Shown one piece after another: positions 52,393-62,670 of a DNA stretch of 64,000 nt; positions within the stretch are counted from its first letter, which is position 1; each line of letters opens with the position of its first letter. Below the pieces are notes generated by a model. The model was not told the origin of the DNA. It made no database searches and saw only the letters and a list, made by a program, of their open reading frames with translations. A program made the position numbers and the translations under genes. Source of the DNA: Pseudomonas fluorescens Q2-87. Its GTDB lineage: Bacteria > Pseudomonadota > Gammaproteobacteria > Pseudomonadales > Pseudomonadaceae. The stretch is taken from positions 3,972,556 to 4,036,555 of the forward strand of contig NZ_CM001558.1 in assembly GCF_000281895.1 (NCBI RefSeq), read 5' to 3'.

Positions 52393-53856
52393 TTAGCGCG
52401 GGAACGCTGGCGGATTGACCCCGGCCATGTCTTCCATCACGCGAACCACCTGGCAGCTGTAACCGAACTCGTTGTCGTACCAGACGTACAGGACAACGCG
52501 GTTGTCTTGGCAAATGGTCGCTTCGGCATCCACTACACCGGCGTGGCGCGAGCCAACGAAGTCGGTGGACACCACTTCCTGGGAATTGACGAAGTCGATC
52601 TGCTTATGCAGATCGGAGTGCAGCGCCATGTAGCGCAGGTACTCGTTCATCTCTTCACGGGTGGCAGCTTTCTCAAGGTTCAGATTGAGAATGGCCATCG
52701 ACACGTTCGGCGTCGGCACACGGATGGCGTTGCCGGTCAGCTTGCCGGCCAACTCAGGCAGGGCCTTGGCGGCGGCGGTGGCAGCGCCGGTCTCGGTGAT
52801 GACCATGTTCAGCGCGGCGCTGCGGCCACGGCGATCGCCCTTGTGGAAGTTGTCGATCAGGTTCTGGTCGTTGGTGTACGAGTGGACCGTTTCGACGTGA
52901 CCGTTGACGATGCCGAACTTGTCATTCACAGCCTTGAGCACCGGCACGATGGCGTTGGTGGTGCAGGAGGCGGCGGAGATGATCTTGTCGTCAGCGGTGA
53001 TTTCGCCGTGGTTGATGCCATGGACGATATTTTTCAGCTTGCCCTTGCCAGGCGCGGTCAACACGACGCGGTCGATACCCGGGCAGGCCAGGTGTTGGCC
53101 CAGGCCGTCGGCGTCACGCCATACACCGGTGTTGTCCACCAGCAACGCGTTCTTGATGCCGTACTGGGTGTAGTCCACCTCGGTCGGGTTCTTCGCGTAG
53201 ATCACCTGGATCAGGTTGCCGTTGGCACTGATGGTGTTGTTTTCTTCATCGATGGTGATGGTGCCGTTGAACGAACCATGGACCGAATCGCGGCGCAGCA
53301 GGCTGGCACGCTTGGTCAGGTCGTTCTCGGCGCCCTTGCGCACCACGATGGCCCGCAGGCGCAGGCCGTCGCCGCCACCGGTTTTTTCGATCAGGATGCG
53401 CGCCAGCAGACGGCCGATACGACCGAAGCCGTACAGGACCACGTCGGTGCCCTTGCGAGCCGAAGCGTTCTGCTGGCCAACCACATCAGCCATCTCTTCA
53501 CGAACGAACTGCTCGGCGCTACGGCCGTTGCCTTCGTTACGGAATTTGAAAGCCAGCTTGCCCAGATCCACCGAGGCCGCGCCGAGCTTGAGCTCGCTCA
53601 TGGCTTTGAGCAGGGGGAATGTTTCGTGGACGGAGAGTTCGCTGTCGTCCGAAGAACGGTGGCGAGCAAAGCGGTGGGCTTTGAGGATCGCGATGACAGA
53701 CTGGTTGATCAGGCTGCGGCCATAGATCGAGCTCACCACGTTGTTATTGCGGTAGAGCTGACCGATGAGAGGGATCATCGCTTCGGCGAGCGCTTCACGA
53801 TCAATCCATTCACCAAGACACTGGTCGGGCTTCTGAGTCACGGTAACCTTCCACAT
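52393..53856 (-). CDS. glyceraldehyde-3-phosphate dehydrogenase, long form
   Basis: 487 residues from ATG 53856, longer than classical GAPDH (about 335) by an N-terminal extension of about 130 residues. The NAD motif is VVLYGFGRIGRLLARIL; the catalytic Cys lies in SAASCTTNAIVPVL; DNRVVLYVWYDNEFGYSCQVVRVM closes. The same long GAPDH lies beside mfd in other pseudomonads and is linked with gluconeogenic growth; that role is from family knowledge. Confidence 0.93.
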   Translation of the reverse strand: MWKVTVTQKPDQCLGEWIDREALAEAMIPLIGQLYRNNNVVSSIYGRSLINQSVIAILKAHRFARHRSSDDSELSVHETFPLLKAMSELKLGAASVDLGKLAFKFRNEGNGRSAEQFVREEMADVVGQQNASARKGTDVVLYGFGRIGRLLARILIEKTGGGDGLRLRAIVVRKGAENDLTKRASLLRRDSVHGSFNGTITIDEENNTISANGNLIQVIYAKNPTEVDYTQYGIKNALLVDNTGVWRDADGLGQHLACPGIDRVVLTAPGKGKLKNIVHGINHGEITADDKIISAASCTTNAIVPVLKAVNDKFGIVNGHVETVHSYTNDQNLIDNFHKGDRRGRSAALNMVITETGAATAAAKALPELAGKLTGNAIRVPTPNVSMAILNLNLEKAATREEMNEYLRYMALHSDLHKQIDFVNSQEVVSTDFVGSRHAGVVDAEATICQDNRVVLYVWYDNEFGYSCQVVRVMEDMAGVNPPAFPR

Positions 53857-54024
53857 GTAGGGGCTGAAAAAAGGGGCTACATTATGCCGCCGAGTCTTCG
53901 GCGGAGCAATGCGCGCCCGTCGCGCCGTGGTTTTCCTGTCTGCCTGGGTAGTCTGCGACTGACAGCGGCCCCCTTCCCCCGCTACAATTGTCGACTTTGT
54001 CGCAACGCTGGAGCTCAACCTTCC

Positions 54025-57000
54025 GTGCCCGTTCTGCGTCTTCCGCTTCTCCCTGCCGCGGCAGGTAAACAGCACTGGGGCAACCTGCCCGGTGCCGCCC
54101 TGAGCCTGGCCATCGCCGAGGCTGCCAGCGCTGCAAAGCGCTTCACCCTGCTGCTGACCGCCGATAGCCAAAGTGCCGAACGGCTGGAACAGGAGCTGAG
54201 TTTCTTCGCTCCGGATTTGCCCGTGCTGCATTTCCCGGACTGGGAAACCCTGCCCTACGATCTTTTTTCGCCTCACCAGGACATCATTTCCCAGCGAATC
54301 GCCAGTCTCTATCGGCTGCCGGAGCTCAGTCATGGCGTTTTGGTAGTGCCTATCACCACGGCCCTACATCGCCTGGCGCCCACCCAGTTTTTACTCGGCA
54401 GCAGCCTGGTGCTGGACATCGGCCAGAAACTCGATGTCGAGCAAATGCGCACTCGCCTGGAGGCCAGTGGCTATCGTTGCGTCGACACAGTGTATGAGCA
54501 TGGTGAGTTCGCGGTACGCGGCGCGCTGATCGATCTGTTCCCGATGGGCAGCAAGCTGCCGTACCGCATTGACCTGTTCGATGACGAAATCGAGACCCTG
54601 CGCACCTTCGACCCGGAAAACCAGCGCTCCATCGACAAAGTGCAGTCGATCCGCCTGTTGCCGGCCAAGGAATTCCCGCTGCAAAAAGACGCCGTGACCC
54701 GCTTCAAGGCGCGGTTTCGCGAGCGCTTCGACGTAGATTTCCGCCGCTGCCCGCTTTTCCAGGACCTGAACAGCGGAATCACTCCCGCCGGTATCGAGTA
54801 CTACCTGCCGCTGTTTTTCGAAGAAACGTCCACCCTGTTCGATTACCTGCCCTCGGACACCCAGGTGTTTTCCCTGCCGGGCATCGAACAGGCGGCGGAG
54901 AACTTCTGGAACGACGTGCGCAACCGCTACGAAGAGCGCCGCGTCGACCCGTCCCGGCCTTTATTGCCGCCAGCCGAGCTGTTCCTGCCAGTGGAAGACT
55001 GTTTTGGCCGCCTCAAGAGCTGGCCACGGGTGGTAGCGAGCCAGCAGGACGTGGAAACCGGCGTCGGCCGTGAACGCTTCCCGGCCAAGGCACTGCCGGA
55101 CCTGGCGATCGAAGCCAAGGCCACGCAGCCACTGGCGGCGCTTGCCGGCTTCCTCGATGCGTTCCCCGGCCGCGTGCTGTTCACCGCCGAGTCCGCCGGT
55201 CGACGAGAAGTCCTGTTGGAGCTGCTTGAACGCCTCAAGCTGCGACCGAAGACGGTAGACAGCTGGCCGGACTTCGTCGCGGGCAAGGACCGATTGACGA
55301 TTACCATCGCGCCGCTGAACGACGGCCTCGTCCTGGATGACCCGGCCCTGGCGCTGGTTGCCGAAAGCCCGCTGTTCGGCCAGCGCGTCATGCAGCGCCG
55401 CCGTCGCGAGAAACGCGCCGACGCCACCAACGACGCGGTCATCAAGAACCTCACCGAGCTGCGCGAAGGCGCGCCGGTGGTGCACATCGACCATGGCGTG
55501 GGCCGTTACCTGGGCTTGGCGACACTGGAAATCGACAACCAGGCCGCCGAGTTCCTGACCCTTGAATATGCCGAAGGCGCGAAGCTCTACGTGCCGGTGG
55601 CGAACCTGCACCTGATCGCCCGCTACACCGGCAGCGACGACGCCCTGGCGCCGCTGCATCGCCTGGGCTCGGAAACCTGGCAGAAAGCCAAGCGCAAGGC
55701 CGCCGAACAGGTGCGCGACGTGGCCGCCGAGCTGCTGGATATCTACGCCCGCCGCGCCGCCCGCGAGGGCTACGCCTTCGCCGATCCGAAGGCCGACTAC
55801 GAAACCTTCAGCGCCGGTTTTCCGTTCGAAGAAACCGTCGACCAGCAGACCACCATCGAAGCCGTGCGCGCCGACATGCTCGCACCCAAGCCAATGGACC
55901 GCCTGGTCTGTGGCGATGTGGGCTTCGGCAAGACCGAAGTGGCGATGCGCGCCGCGTTCATTGCCGTGCACGGCGGCAAACAGGTCGCAATCCTCGTCCC
56001 GACCACCCTGCTTGCCCAGCAGCACTACAACAGTTTCCGCGACCGCTTCGCCGACTGGCCGGTGACCGTGGAAGTGATGAGCCGTTTCAAATCCACTAAA
56101 GAAGTCAACGCCGCCGTGGCCGACCTGGCCGAGGGCAAGATCGACATCGTCATCGGCACCCACAAGCTGCTGCAGGACGACGTGAAGATCAAGAACCTCG
56201 GGCTGGTGATCATCGACGAAGAGCACCGCTTTGGCGTGCGTCAGAAAGAGCAGCTCAAGGCCCTGCGCAGCGAAGTCGACATTCTGACCCTGACTGCCAC
56301 GCCGATCCCGCGCACCTTGAACATGGCGGTTTCGGGCATGCGCGACCTGTCGATCATCGCCACACCGCCGGCCCGTCGCCTGTCGGTACGCACGTTCGTC
56401 ATGGAGCAGAACAAGAGCACGATCAAGGAAGCCTTGCTGCGCGAGCTGCTGCGGGGCGGCCAGGTCTATTACCTGCACAACGACGTGAAGACCATCGAAA
56501 AATGCGCCGCCGACCTGGCCGAACTGGTCCCGGAAGCCCGTATCGGCATCGGCCACGGGCAGATGCGCGAGCGTGAGCTCGAACAGGTGATGAGCGACTT
56601 CTACCACAAGCGCTTCAACGTGCTGATCGCCTCGACCATCATCGAGACCGGCATCGACGTGCCAAGCGCCAACACCATCATCATCGAGCGCGCCGACAAG
56701 TTCGGCCTGGCCCAGTTGCATCAGTTGCGCGGCCGGGTCGGGCGCAGTCACCACCAGGCCTACGCATACCTGCTGACGCCGCCACGCCAGCAAATCACCC
56801 CGGATGCGGAAAAGCGCCTGGAGGCCATCGCCAACACCCAGGACCTCGGCGCCGGCTTCGTGCTCGCCACCAATGACCTGGAAATCCGTGGCGCCGGCGA
56901 GCTGCTGGGCGACGGCCAGAGTGGCCAGATCCAGGCCGTGGGCTTCACGCTGTACATGGAAATGCTCGAACGGGCGGTCAAATCGATCCGCAAGGGCGAA

Positions 57001-57474
57001 CAGCCGAACCTCGACCAACCCCTGGGTGGCGGGCCGGAAATCAATCTGCGCGTACCGGCGCTGATTCCGGAAGATTACCTGCCGGATGTCCACGCGCGGC
57101 TGATCCTCTACAAACGCATCGCCTCGGCCAACGACGAGGAAGGTCTCAAGGACCTGCAAGTGGAGATGATCGACCGCTTTGGGCTGCTGCCGGAACCGAC
57201 CAAGAACCTGGTGCGCACGACACTGCTCAAGCTCAAGGCCGAGCAACTGGGCATCAAGAAAGTCGACGGCGGCCCCAACGGTGGTCGCATCGAGTTCGAG
57301 GCCCAGACGCCGGTCGATCCGCTGGTACTGATCAAGCTGATCCAGGGCCAACCCAAACGCTACAAATTCGAAGGCGCCACGATGTTCAAGTTCATGGTGC
57401 CCATGGAACGCGCGGAAGAGCGTTTCAATACCGTAGAGGCGCTGTTCGAGCGCCTCACTCCGACCACTGCTTGA
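54025..57474 (+). CDS. mfd: transcription-repair coupling factor Mfd
   Basis: 1149 residues from GTG 54025; the frame is open far upstream on the strand opposite GAPDH, but that part is not coding. UvrB-like N-terminal module (to about 330), CarD-like RNA polymerase-interacting domain near 475-545 (VVHIDHGVGRYLGL), RecG-like translocase with Walker A GDVGFGKT (about 630-637) and DEEH (about 731), and a C-terminal regulatory domain. It removes stalled RNA polymerase and recruits UvrA. Confidence 0.96.
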   Translation: MPVLRLPLLPAAAGKQHWGNLPGAALSLAIAEAASAAKRFTLLLTADSQSAERLEQELSFFAPDLPVLHFPDWETLPYDLFSPHQDIISQRIASLYRLPELSHGVLVVPITTALHRLAPTQFLLGSSLVLDIGQKLDVEQMRTRLEASGYRCVDTVYEHGEFAVRGALIDLFPMGSKLPYRIDLFDDEIETLRTFDPENQRSIDKVQSIRLLPAKEFPLQKDAVTRFKARFRERFDVDFRRCPLFQDLNSGITPAGIEYYLPLFFEETSTLFDYLPSDTQVFSLPGIEQAAENFWNDVRNRYEERRVDPSRPLLPPAELFLPVEDCFGRLKSWPRVVASQQDVETGVGRERFPAKALPDLAIEAKATQPLAALAGFLDAFPGRVLFTAESAGRREVLLELLERLKLRPKTVDSWPDFVAGKDRLTITIAPLNDGLVLDDPALALVAESPLFGQRVMQRRRREKRADATNDAVIKNLTELREGAPVVHIDHGVGRYLGLATLEIDNQAAEFLTLEYAEGAKLYVPVANLHLIARYTGSDDALAPLHRLGSETWQKAKRKAAEQVRDVAAELLDIYARRAAREGYAFADPKADYETFSAGFPFEETVDQQTTIEAVRADMLAPKPMDRLVCGDVGFGKTEVAMRAAFIAVHGGKQVAILVPTTLLAQQHYNSFRDRFADWPVTVEVMSRFKSTKEVNAAVADLAEGKIDIVIGTHKLLQDDVKIKNLGLVIIDEEHRFGVRQKEQLKALRSEVDILTLTATPIPRTLNMAVSGMRDLSIIATPPARRLSVRTFVMEQNKSTIKEALLRELLRGGQVYYLHNDVKTIEKCAADLAELVPEARIGIGHGQMRERELEQVMSDFYHKRFNVLIASTIIETGIDVPSANTIIIERADKFGLAQLHQLRGRVGRSHHQAYAYLLTPPRQQITPDAEKRLEAIANTQDLGAGFVLATNDLEIRGAGELLGDGQSGQIQAVGFTLYMEMLERAVKSIRKGEQPNLDQPLGGGPEINLRVPALIPEDYLPDVHARLILYKRIASANDEEGLKDLQVEMIDRFGLLPEPTKNLVRTTLLKLKAEQLGIKKVDGGPNGGRIEFEAQTPVDPLVLIKLIQGQPKRYKFEGATMFKFMVPMERAEERFNTVEALFERLTPTTA

Positions 57475-57484
57475 AGGACGCCAC

Positions 57485-58051
57485 ATGCGCCTGTTTCGCT
57501 CACTGACCTTGCTGATGACCCTGGTCGCTCCCCTGGCGTTTGCCGACGACCTGTATCAGGTTGAAATGATCCTGGTCCGGCAGAATGCGGAGCCGACGAT
57601 TATCAGCCGCGCCGCGCCGGAAGACTGGGACGCCGGCGCACAGCGCCTGGGCTCGGACAGCCAGCGCACGCCAGCACTGGGCAATATCGTCGAAAAACTC
57701 AACGCCAGTGGCCAATACACCGTATTGATGCACAAGGCGTGGCAGCAGAACCTGGGCGAACAGAGCCGTAAAATCGCCGTCAGCGATGGCGCCGAACAGT
57801 TCGGGCAGTTTCCCATCGAGGGCACTCTGGATTTGAAACTCGGCCGTTTCACCGACGTAGACGCCGATTTCTGGATCAACCAGATCGATGCCAACGGCCT
57901 GGTCACCGCCAGCGAACGCCTCAAGCAGCAGAGCCACACCAAGAACGGCCAGTTGAATTTCCTCGATAACGGCCACCTCGGCCTGCTGATCAAGATCACC
58001 TCCCTGACCGCGCCCGCGCCACGGCAGGCACCTGACGTCATTCCGGACTGA
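57485..58051 (+). CDS. CsiV-like periplasmic protein
   Basis: 188 residues, signal peptide to about 20 (LVAPLAFA). DLYQVEMILVRQNAE and the WDAGAQRL segment fit the CsiV family described first in Vibrio and found next to mfd in pseudomonads. Ten bases after mfd; probably co-transcribed. Function in Pseudomonas unknown. Confidence 0.82.
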   Translation: MRLFRSLTLLMTLVAPLAFADDLYQVEMILVRQNAEPTIISRAAPEDWDAGAQRLGSDSQRTPALGNIVEKLNASGQYTVLMHKAWQQNLGEQSRKIAVSDGAEQFGQFPIEGTLDLKLGRFTDVDADFWINQIDANGLVTASERLKQQSHTKNGQLNFLDNGHLGLLIKITSLTAPAPRQAPDVIPD

Positions 58052-58062
58052 TCGGCGCGCCT

Positions 58063-60756
58063 ATGCCTTCGCCCCTGAGCAAACCCCTGGCCCCTTCCTG
58101 GGTCAATCGGTTCAAGGAACAAAGCCTGGAGCGCGGGCGCCGTTACGCGCTTGAAAACCGGGTCAGGATCGTCGAGGCGGGCGATAGCACGATCACCGCC
58201 AGTTGCGAAGGCTCCGGCGGCAACATCTACCGTCAGACCATTCGCCTTAAAGAGTCAGCCAAGGGCACGCTGATTCTGCTTGAAGCGGCTTGCTCCTGCC
58301 CGGTACGCATCAATTGCAAGCACTGCGCGGCGGTACTGCTGCAAGTCCAGGAAACCCTCGCTTACCCCGCCGCGGAAAAAGACGCGCAGTTGCTGGAAAA
58401 ACTCCAGGCAGTGCTGGACAACCGCAGCCCCAAGGCTCCACCGCAAGTGCTGGTGGACAATGTGCAACCGGTGCCTCGCCTGTGGTTGGCCAGCATCGAG
58501 TTCAGTGCCTTCGAGCCACGTAACGGCAAGATGCAGCGCTACATCCAGCACCGGGCCGCCCTGTCCTTCAGCTACCTGGACGAATACGTCAGCGGCCAGC
58601 GCAACACGGACGTGCTGATTCGCCAGGAAACCCAGACGCTGCGGATAAAACGCCATACCGATGTGGAACAATCCTACCGCGAACAGCTGCGCATCCTAGG
58701 TTTCAAAATCGCGACCCGGCAAAGCAAAGCTCTGCCGGAAAGCGCCGGTGAGCTGTACGAAATGGTCAACGACAGCGCTTGGCTGACGTTTACTCTCAAT
58801 GATCTGCCCAAGCTGCGCAGCCAGGGTTGGGAATTGCAGATCGACGAGGACTTCGGCTTCGACCTCACGGCGGTGGACGAGTGGTACGCCACGGTGGAGG
58901 AAACACCGGAGCGGGATTGGTTCGACCTGGAGCTTGGCATTATCGTCAACGGTGAGCGCCTGAGCCTGCTGCCGATCCTGCTGAACCTGATGCGCTCGCA
59001 CATCGAGCTGTTCAACCCGGAGCGCCTGGCCAGGCGCCGCGATGACGAGCTCATCCTGGTCAATTTGCCCCACCGCCCGAACTCGGAATTCGGCCCGCAA
59101 CAAGTGGCCTTGCCTTATGGCCGGCTGAAGCCGGTGTTGGCGACCCTCGGCGAGTTCTATCTGCAAGAACCCGGCACCACCAAACTGCGCCTGAATACTG
59201 CGGACGCGTTGCGCCTGAACCCATTGCAAGATATGCCTTTGGCCTGGGAGGGCGGCGAACACATCCGTGGCCTGGCCCAACGCCTGCGCGATATCAAGGA
59301 TTATACGGCGGCTGCCCCGGAAGGCCTGAACGCGACGCTGCGACCCTATCAGCTCGAAGGCTTGAGCTGGATGCAATCACTGCGACAGCTGGAGGTTGGT
59401 GGCATTCTCGCGGACGACATGGGCCTGGGCAAAACCCTACAGACCCTGGCACATATTCTCAGCGAAAAAAACGCCGGCCGCCTCGACCGGCCGTGCATGG
59501 TGGTGATGCCTACCAGCTTGATTCCCAACTGGCTCGACGAGGCGGCTCACTTCACGCCGCAGCTCAAGGTGCTGGCCCTGTATGGCGCCGGGCGCAAGAA
59601 GCACTTCGAACGGCTGGCCGAATACGACCTGATCCTCACCACGTATGCGCTATTGCCCAAGGATGTCGAACGCCTGGCTGCGCAGCCGTTGCACGTATTG
59701 ATTCTCGATGAAGCCCAGTACATCAAGAACCCCACCAGCAAAGCCGCCCAGGCAGCCCGCGAACTCAACGCCCGGCAGCGCTTGTGCCTGTCCGGCACGC
59801 CCCTGGAAAACCACTTGGGCGAACTGTGGTCGCTGTTCCATTTCCTATTGCCGGGCTGGCTCGGGGACGTCAAGAGCTTCAACCGCGATTACCGCGTGCC
59901 GATCGAAAAGCGTGGCAGCGACGTAAGACTGCAGCACCTCAACGGTCGGATAAAACCCTTCCTGCTGCGCAGGACCAAAGAGCAGGTGGCGACAGAATTG
60001 CCGCCCAAGACCGAGATTATCCATTGGGTCGAGCTCAGCGATGCCCAGCGGGATGTCTACGAAACCATGCGCCTGGCAATGGACAAGAAGGTGCGCGACG
60101 AAATCACCCGCAAAGGCGTGGCTCGCAGCCAGATCATCATTCTTGAAGCGCTGCTCAAGCTGCGCCAGGTCTGTTGCGACCTGCGCCTGATCAACGACGC
60201 CGCCCTGCCCGCTCGAGGCAGTACCTCGGGCAAGCTCGACAGCCTGATGGAAATGCTCGAAGAACTGTTTGAAGAAGGCCGCCGGGTGCTGCTGTTTTCC
60301 CAGTTCACGTCAATGCTGGCCTTGATTGAAGATGAACTGAAGAAGCGCGGCGTCGACTACGCCATCCTGACTGGGCAAACCCGGGACCGACGCACACCGG
60401 TCAAGGAATTCCAGAGCGGCAAGCGTCAGATCTTTCTTATCAGCCTGAAGGCCGGCGGGGTGGGCCTGAACCTGACCGAGGCCGATACGGTGATTCACTA
60501 TGACCCGTGGTGGAACCCGGCAACGGAAAACCAGGCGACCGACCGCGCCTATCGCATCGGCCAGGAAAAGCCGGTATTCGTCTACAAACTGATTGCCAGG
60601 GGCACAGTGGAAGAGAAAATCCAGCTGCTGCAAAAGGAAAAATCCGACCTTGCGGCCGGCGTGCTGGACGGCCGCGTGGCTGGAGACTGGAAGCTGCAAA
60701 GCGACGATATCGAGGCGCTCTTTGCACCGCTGCCGGACAAACTGGAAAAGCGCTGA
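58063..60756 (+). CDS. SNF2-family ATPase with SWIM zinc finger
   Basis: 897 residues. SWIM motif ACSCPVRINCKHCAAVLLQ at about 75-93; a middle domain (about 130-420); SNF2 ATPase with ILADDMGLGKTLQT (about 447-460), DEAQ (about 549), FLLRRTKEQVATELP, and helicase motifs VGLNLTEADTVIHYDPWWNP and TDRAYRIGQ. Complete, no frameshift. A bacterial Swi2/Snf2-like translocase, probably acting on DNA-bound protein or RNA polymerase; the target is unknown. Starts 11 bases after the CsiV-like gene. Confidence 0.93.
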   Translation: MPSPLSKPLAPSWVNRFKEQSLERGRRYALENRVRIVEAGDSTITASCEGSGGNIYRQTIRLKESAKGTLILLEAACSCPVRINCKHCAAVLLQVQETLAYPAAEKDAQLLEKLQAVLDNRSPKAPPQVLVDNVQPVPRLWLASIEFSAFEPRNGKMQRYIQHRAALSFSYLDEYVSGQRNTDVLIRQETQTLRIKRHTDVEQSYREQLRILGFKIATRQSKALPESAGELYEMVNDSAWLTFTLNDLPKLRSQGWELQIDEDFGFDLTAVDEWYATVEETPERDWFDLELGIIVNGERLSLLPILLNLMRSHIELFNPERLARRRDDELILVNLPHRPNSEFGPQQVALPYGRLKPVLATLGEFYLQEPGTTKLRLNTADALRLNPLQDMPLAWEGGEHIRGLAQRLRDIKDYTAAAPEGLNATLRPYQLEGLSWMQSLRQLEVGGILADDMGLGKTLQTLAHILSEKNAGRLDRPCMVVMPTSLIPNWLDEAAHFTPQLKVLALYGAGRKKHFERLAEYDLILTTYALLPKDVERLAAQPLHVLILDEAQYIKNPTSKAAQAARELNARQRLCLSGTPLENHLGELWSLFHFLLPGWLGDVKSFNRDYRVPIEKRGSDVRLQHLNGRIKPFLLRRTKEQVATELPPKTEIIHWVELSDAQRDVYETMRLAMDKKVRDEITRKGVARSQIIILEALLKLRQVCCDLRLINDAALPARGSTSGKLDSLMEMLEELFEEGRRVLLFSQFTSMLALIEDELKKRGVDYAILTGQTRDRRTPVKEFQSGKRQIFLISLKAGGVGLNLTEADTVIHYDPWWNPATENQATDRAYRIGQEKPVFVYKLIARGTVEEKIQLLQKEKSDLAAGVLDGRVAGDWKLQSDDIEALFAPLPDKLEKR

Positions 60757-60762
60757 CAGCCG

Positions 60763-61773
60763 TCAATCAACCAGTTGAGCAGCCCTCAACGCACCGAGCG
60801 CCGCCAGCCAGCGAGGGTCCTGGCGGTATTCCGTGGACGCGTAAGCCTGGCCGCGCATACGGGCGATCCGCGCCGAAGGCTTGACCTTCAGGCGTTGGGC
60901 AGCGCTCAAGGCCAACTCCGCAGCCGCTCGGTCGTTGCACACCAGGCCCATGTCGCAGCCTGCCGTCAAGGCAGCCTCGATACGACTGGCGGCATCACCG
61001 ACCACATGGGCACCGGCCATCGACAGGTCATCGCTGAAGATCACGCCATCGAATTGCAGCTCGCCGCGCAGGATGTCTTGCAACCAGCGACGGGAAAAGC
61101 CGGCTGGATTAGCGTCAACCTGCGGGTAGATGACATGGGCCGGCATGACGGCAGCCAGTTGCTTGCTCAGTTTGGCGAACGGTACCAGATCGTTGGCGCG
61201 AATCTGTTCGAGGCTGCGCTCATCGTTCGGGATCGCCACATGGGAATCGGCCTCGGCCCAGCCATGACCCGGAAAATGCTTGCCGGTGGCGGCCATCCCG
61301 GCAGCGCTCATGCCGCGAATGAACGCACCGGCCAGTAATGCGGCACGCTCGGGATCGCCTTCGAAGGAACGACTGCCGACGACGGCGCTGCGCTGGTAGT
61401 CGAGATCCAGCACCGGGGCAAAACTCAAGTCGAGGCCGACCGCCAGTACTTCGGTGGCCATGATCCAGCCGCACTGCTCGGCCAGGTATTCGGCGTTGGG
61501 GTTGTCAGCAATCGCCCGCATTGCCGGTAGCCGCACGAACCCTTGGCGCAGCCGCTGGACGCGACCGCCTTCCTGGTCCACGGCCAATAGAAGGTCGGGA
61601 CGGATGGCGCGGATCGACGCGCTCAGCTCACGCACTTGCCGCGGATGCTCGATATTACGGGCAAAAATGATCAGGCCGCCCACTTCGGGTTGGCGTAACA
61701 GGTGGCGATCTTCAGCCGTCAGCCAGGTACCGGCGACGTCCACCATCAACGAGCCTTGCAGGCCAGCAGTCAT
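60763..61773 (-). CDS. nagZ: beta-N-acetylhexosaminidase NagZ
   Basis: 336 residues. GH3 enzyme that removes GlcNAc from 1,6-anhydro-muropeptides in cell-wall recycling and so influences AmpC induction. KHFPGHG (165-171) and the nucleophile Asp248 in IFSDDLSM are present. No signal peptide: cytoplasmic. About 168 bases without gene separate it from psrA upstream. Confidence 0.96.
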   Translation of the reverse strand: MTAGLQGSLMVDVAGTWLTAEDRHLLRQPEVGGLIIFARNIEHPRQVRELSASIRAIRPDLLLAVDQEGGRVQRLRQGFVRLPAMRAIADNPNAEYLAEQCGWIMATEVLAVGLDLSFAPVLDLDYQRSAVVGSRSFEGDPERAALLAGAFIRGMSAAGMAATGKHFPGHGWAEADSHVAIPNDERSLEQIRANDLVPFAKLSKQLAAVMPAHVIYPQVDANPAGFSRRWLQDILRGELQFDGVIFSDDLSMAGAHVVGDAASRIEAALTAGCDMGLVCNDRAAAELALSAAQRLKVKPSARIARMRGQAYASTEYRQDPRWLAALGALRAAQLVD

Positions 61774-61941
61774 AGCATTTCCTTAATAATGATGGACCCG
61801 TGACGACACAGGCATAACCGCCCCGCCTGGGACTGGGCCAGGCAGGTCGTGGTCATGCATTGAGTGATAGACGGGTTCGGAACGAGAGTCGGCATGGGCA
61901 GCTAGCTTAGCGGAAGTGGGCAGCCGCGCCCACCCAAGGAC

Positions 61942-62655
61942 TCAAGCCTTGGCCAGGGCCGGGGCTGGGGCCGATTTGCTGCGCGGACGCAATTGTGCGG
62001 CGGCCATGATCTCGTCGGTGACGCCGCTTTCGGCACGCATGCCGGCAGCCAGGAACGGCACCATCAGGCGCATCACCTGCTCGATGGATGTGTTTACGCC
62101 AAAGTCGGTCTCGGCGATGGCCCGCAGCGCCTTGATACCGGACATGCTGAACGCTGCGGCACCAAGCATGAAGTGCACGCGCCAGAACAGTTCAATCGGT
62201 GGAATGCGCGGCGCCGCCTCGTTGACCAGCAGCATATAGCGGCGGAACACCTTGCCGTACATGTCTTCCAGATAACGCCGCAAGTGACCCTGGCTCTGGC
62301 TGAAAGCCAGGCCCAGAAGACGCATGAATATAGAAAGGTCGTTACCGCTGCGCGGCTGCACGACGAGGGCTTGCTCGACCAGGATCTCCAAGAGTTCTTC
62401 CAGGGTCGGCTTGACGTCAGGCTTGGCCTGGCGCCGCTCAAGCTCACGATCGAGGCTGAGGCAGAAGGGCCCGAGGAATCTCGAGAAAACCGCCTGGATC
62501 AAGGCTTTTTTCGAACCGAAGTGATAGTTCACCGCAGCCAGGTTCACCCCGGCCTTGCTGGTAATCAGACGCAACGAGGTTTCGGCGAAACCTTTTTCCG
62601 CGAACAACTGCTCGGCAGCATCGAGGATGCGTTCAACGGTTTCCGACTGGGCCAT
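61942..62655 (-). CDS. psrA: TetR-family regulator PsrA
   Basis: 237 residues from ATG 62655 (MAQSETVERILDAAEQLFAEKGF). N-terminal TetR helix-turn-helix (TSLRLITSKAGVNLAAVNYHFGSKKALIQAV). The long C-terminal domain binds long-chain fatty acids. It activates rpoS and represses beta-oxidation and its own gene. Two PsrA-type operators lie directly upstream, and the lexA neighbourhood is that of pseudomonads. Confidence 0.94.
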   Translation of the reverse strand: MAQSETVERILDAAEQLFAEKGFAETSLRLITSKAGVNLAAVNYHFGSKKALIQAVFSRFLGPFCLSLDRELERRQAKPDVKPTLEELLEILVEQALVVQPRSGNDLSIFMRLLGLAFSQSQGHLRRYLEDMYGKVFRRYMLLVNEAAPRIPPIELFWRVHFMLGAAAFSMSGIKALRAIAETDFGVNTSIEQVMRLMVPFLAAGMRAESGVTDEIMAAAQLRPRSKSAPAPALAKA

Positions 62656-62670
62656 GGTAATTCCGCCTGA

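Noticed and set aside
52507..54024. Long open frame upstream of mfd, opposite to the GAPDH gene, giving an apparent 1655-residue fusion
   Set aside because: It is the complement of the GAPDH gene in a GC-rich genome. No family similarity is seen in it, while GAPDH and Mfd from GTG 54025 are both of normal length.
54961..57486. 841-codon frame opposite mfd
   Set aside because: Complement of a well-supported mfd; no similarity and no ribosome-binding site.
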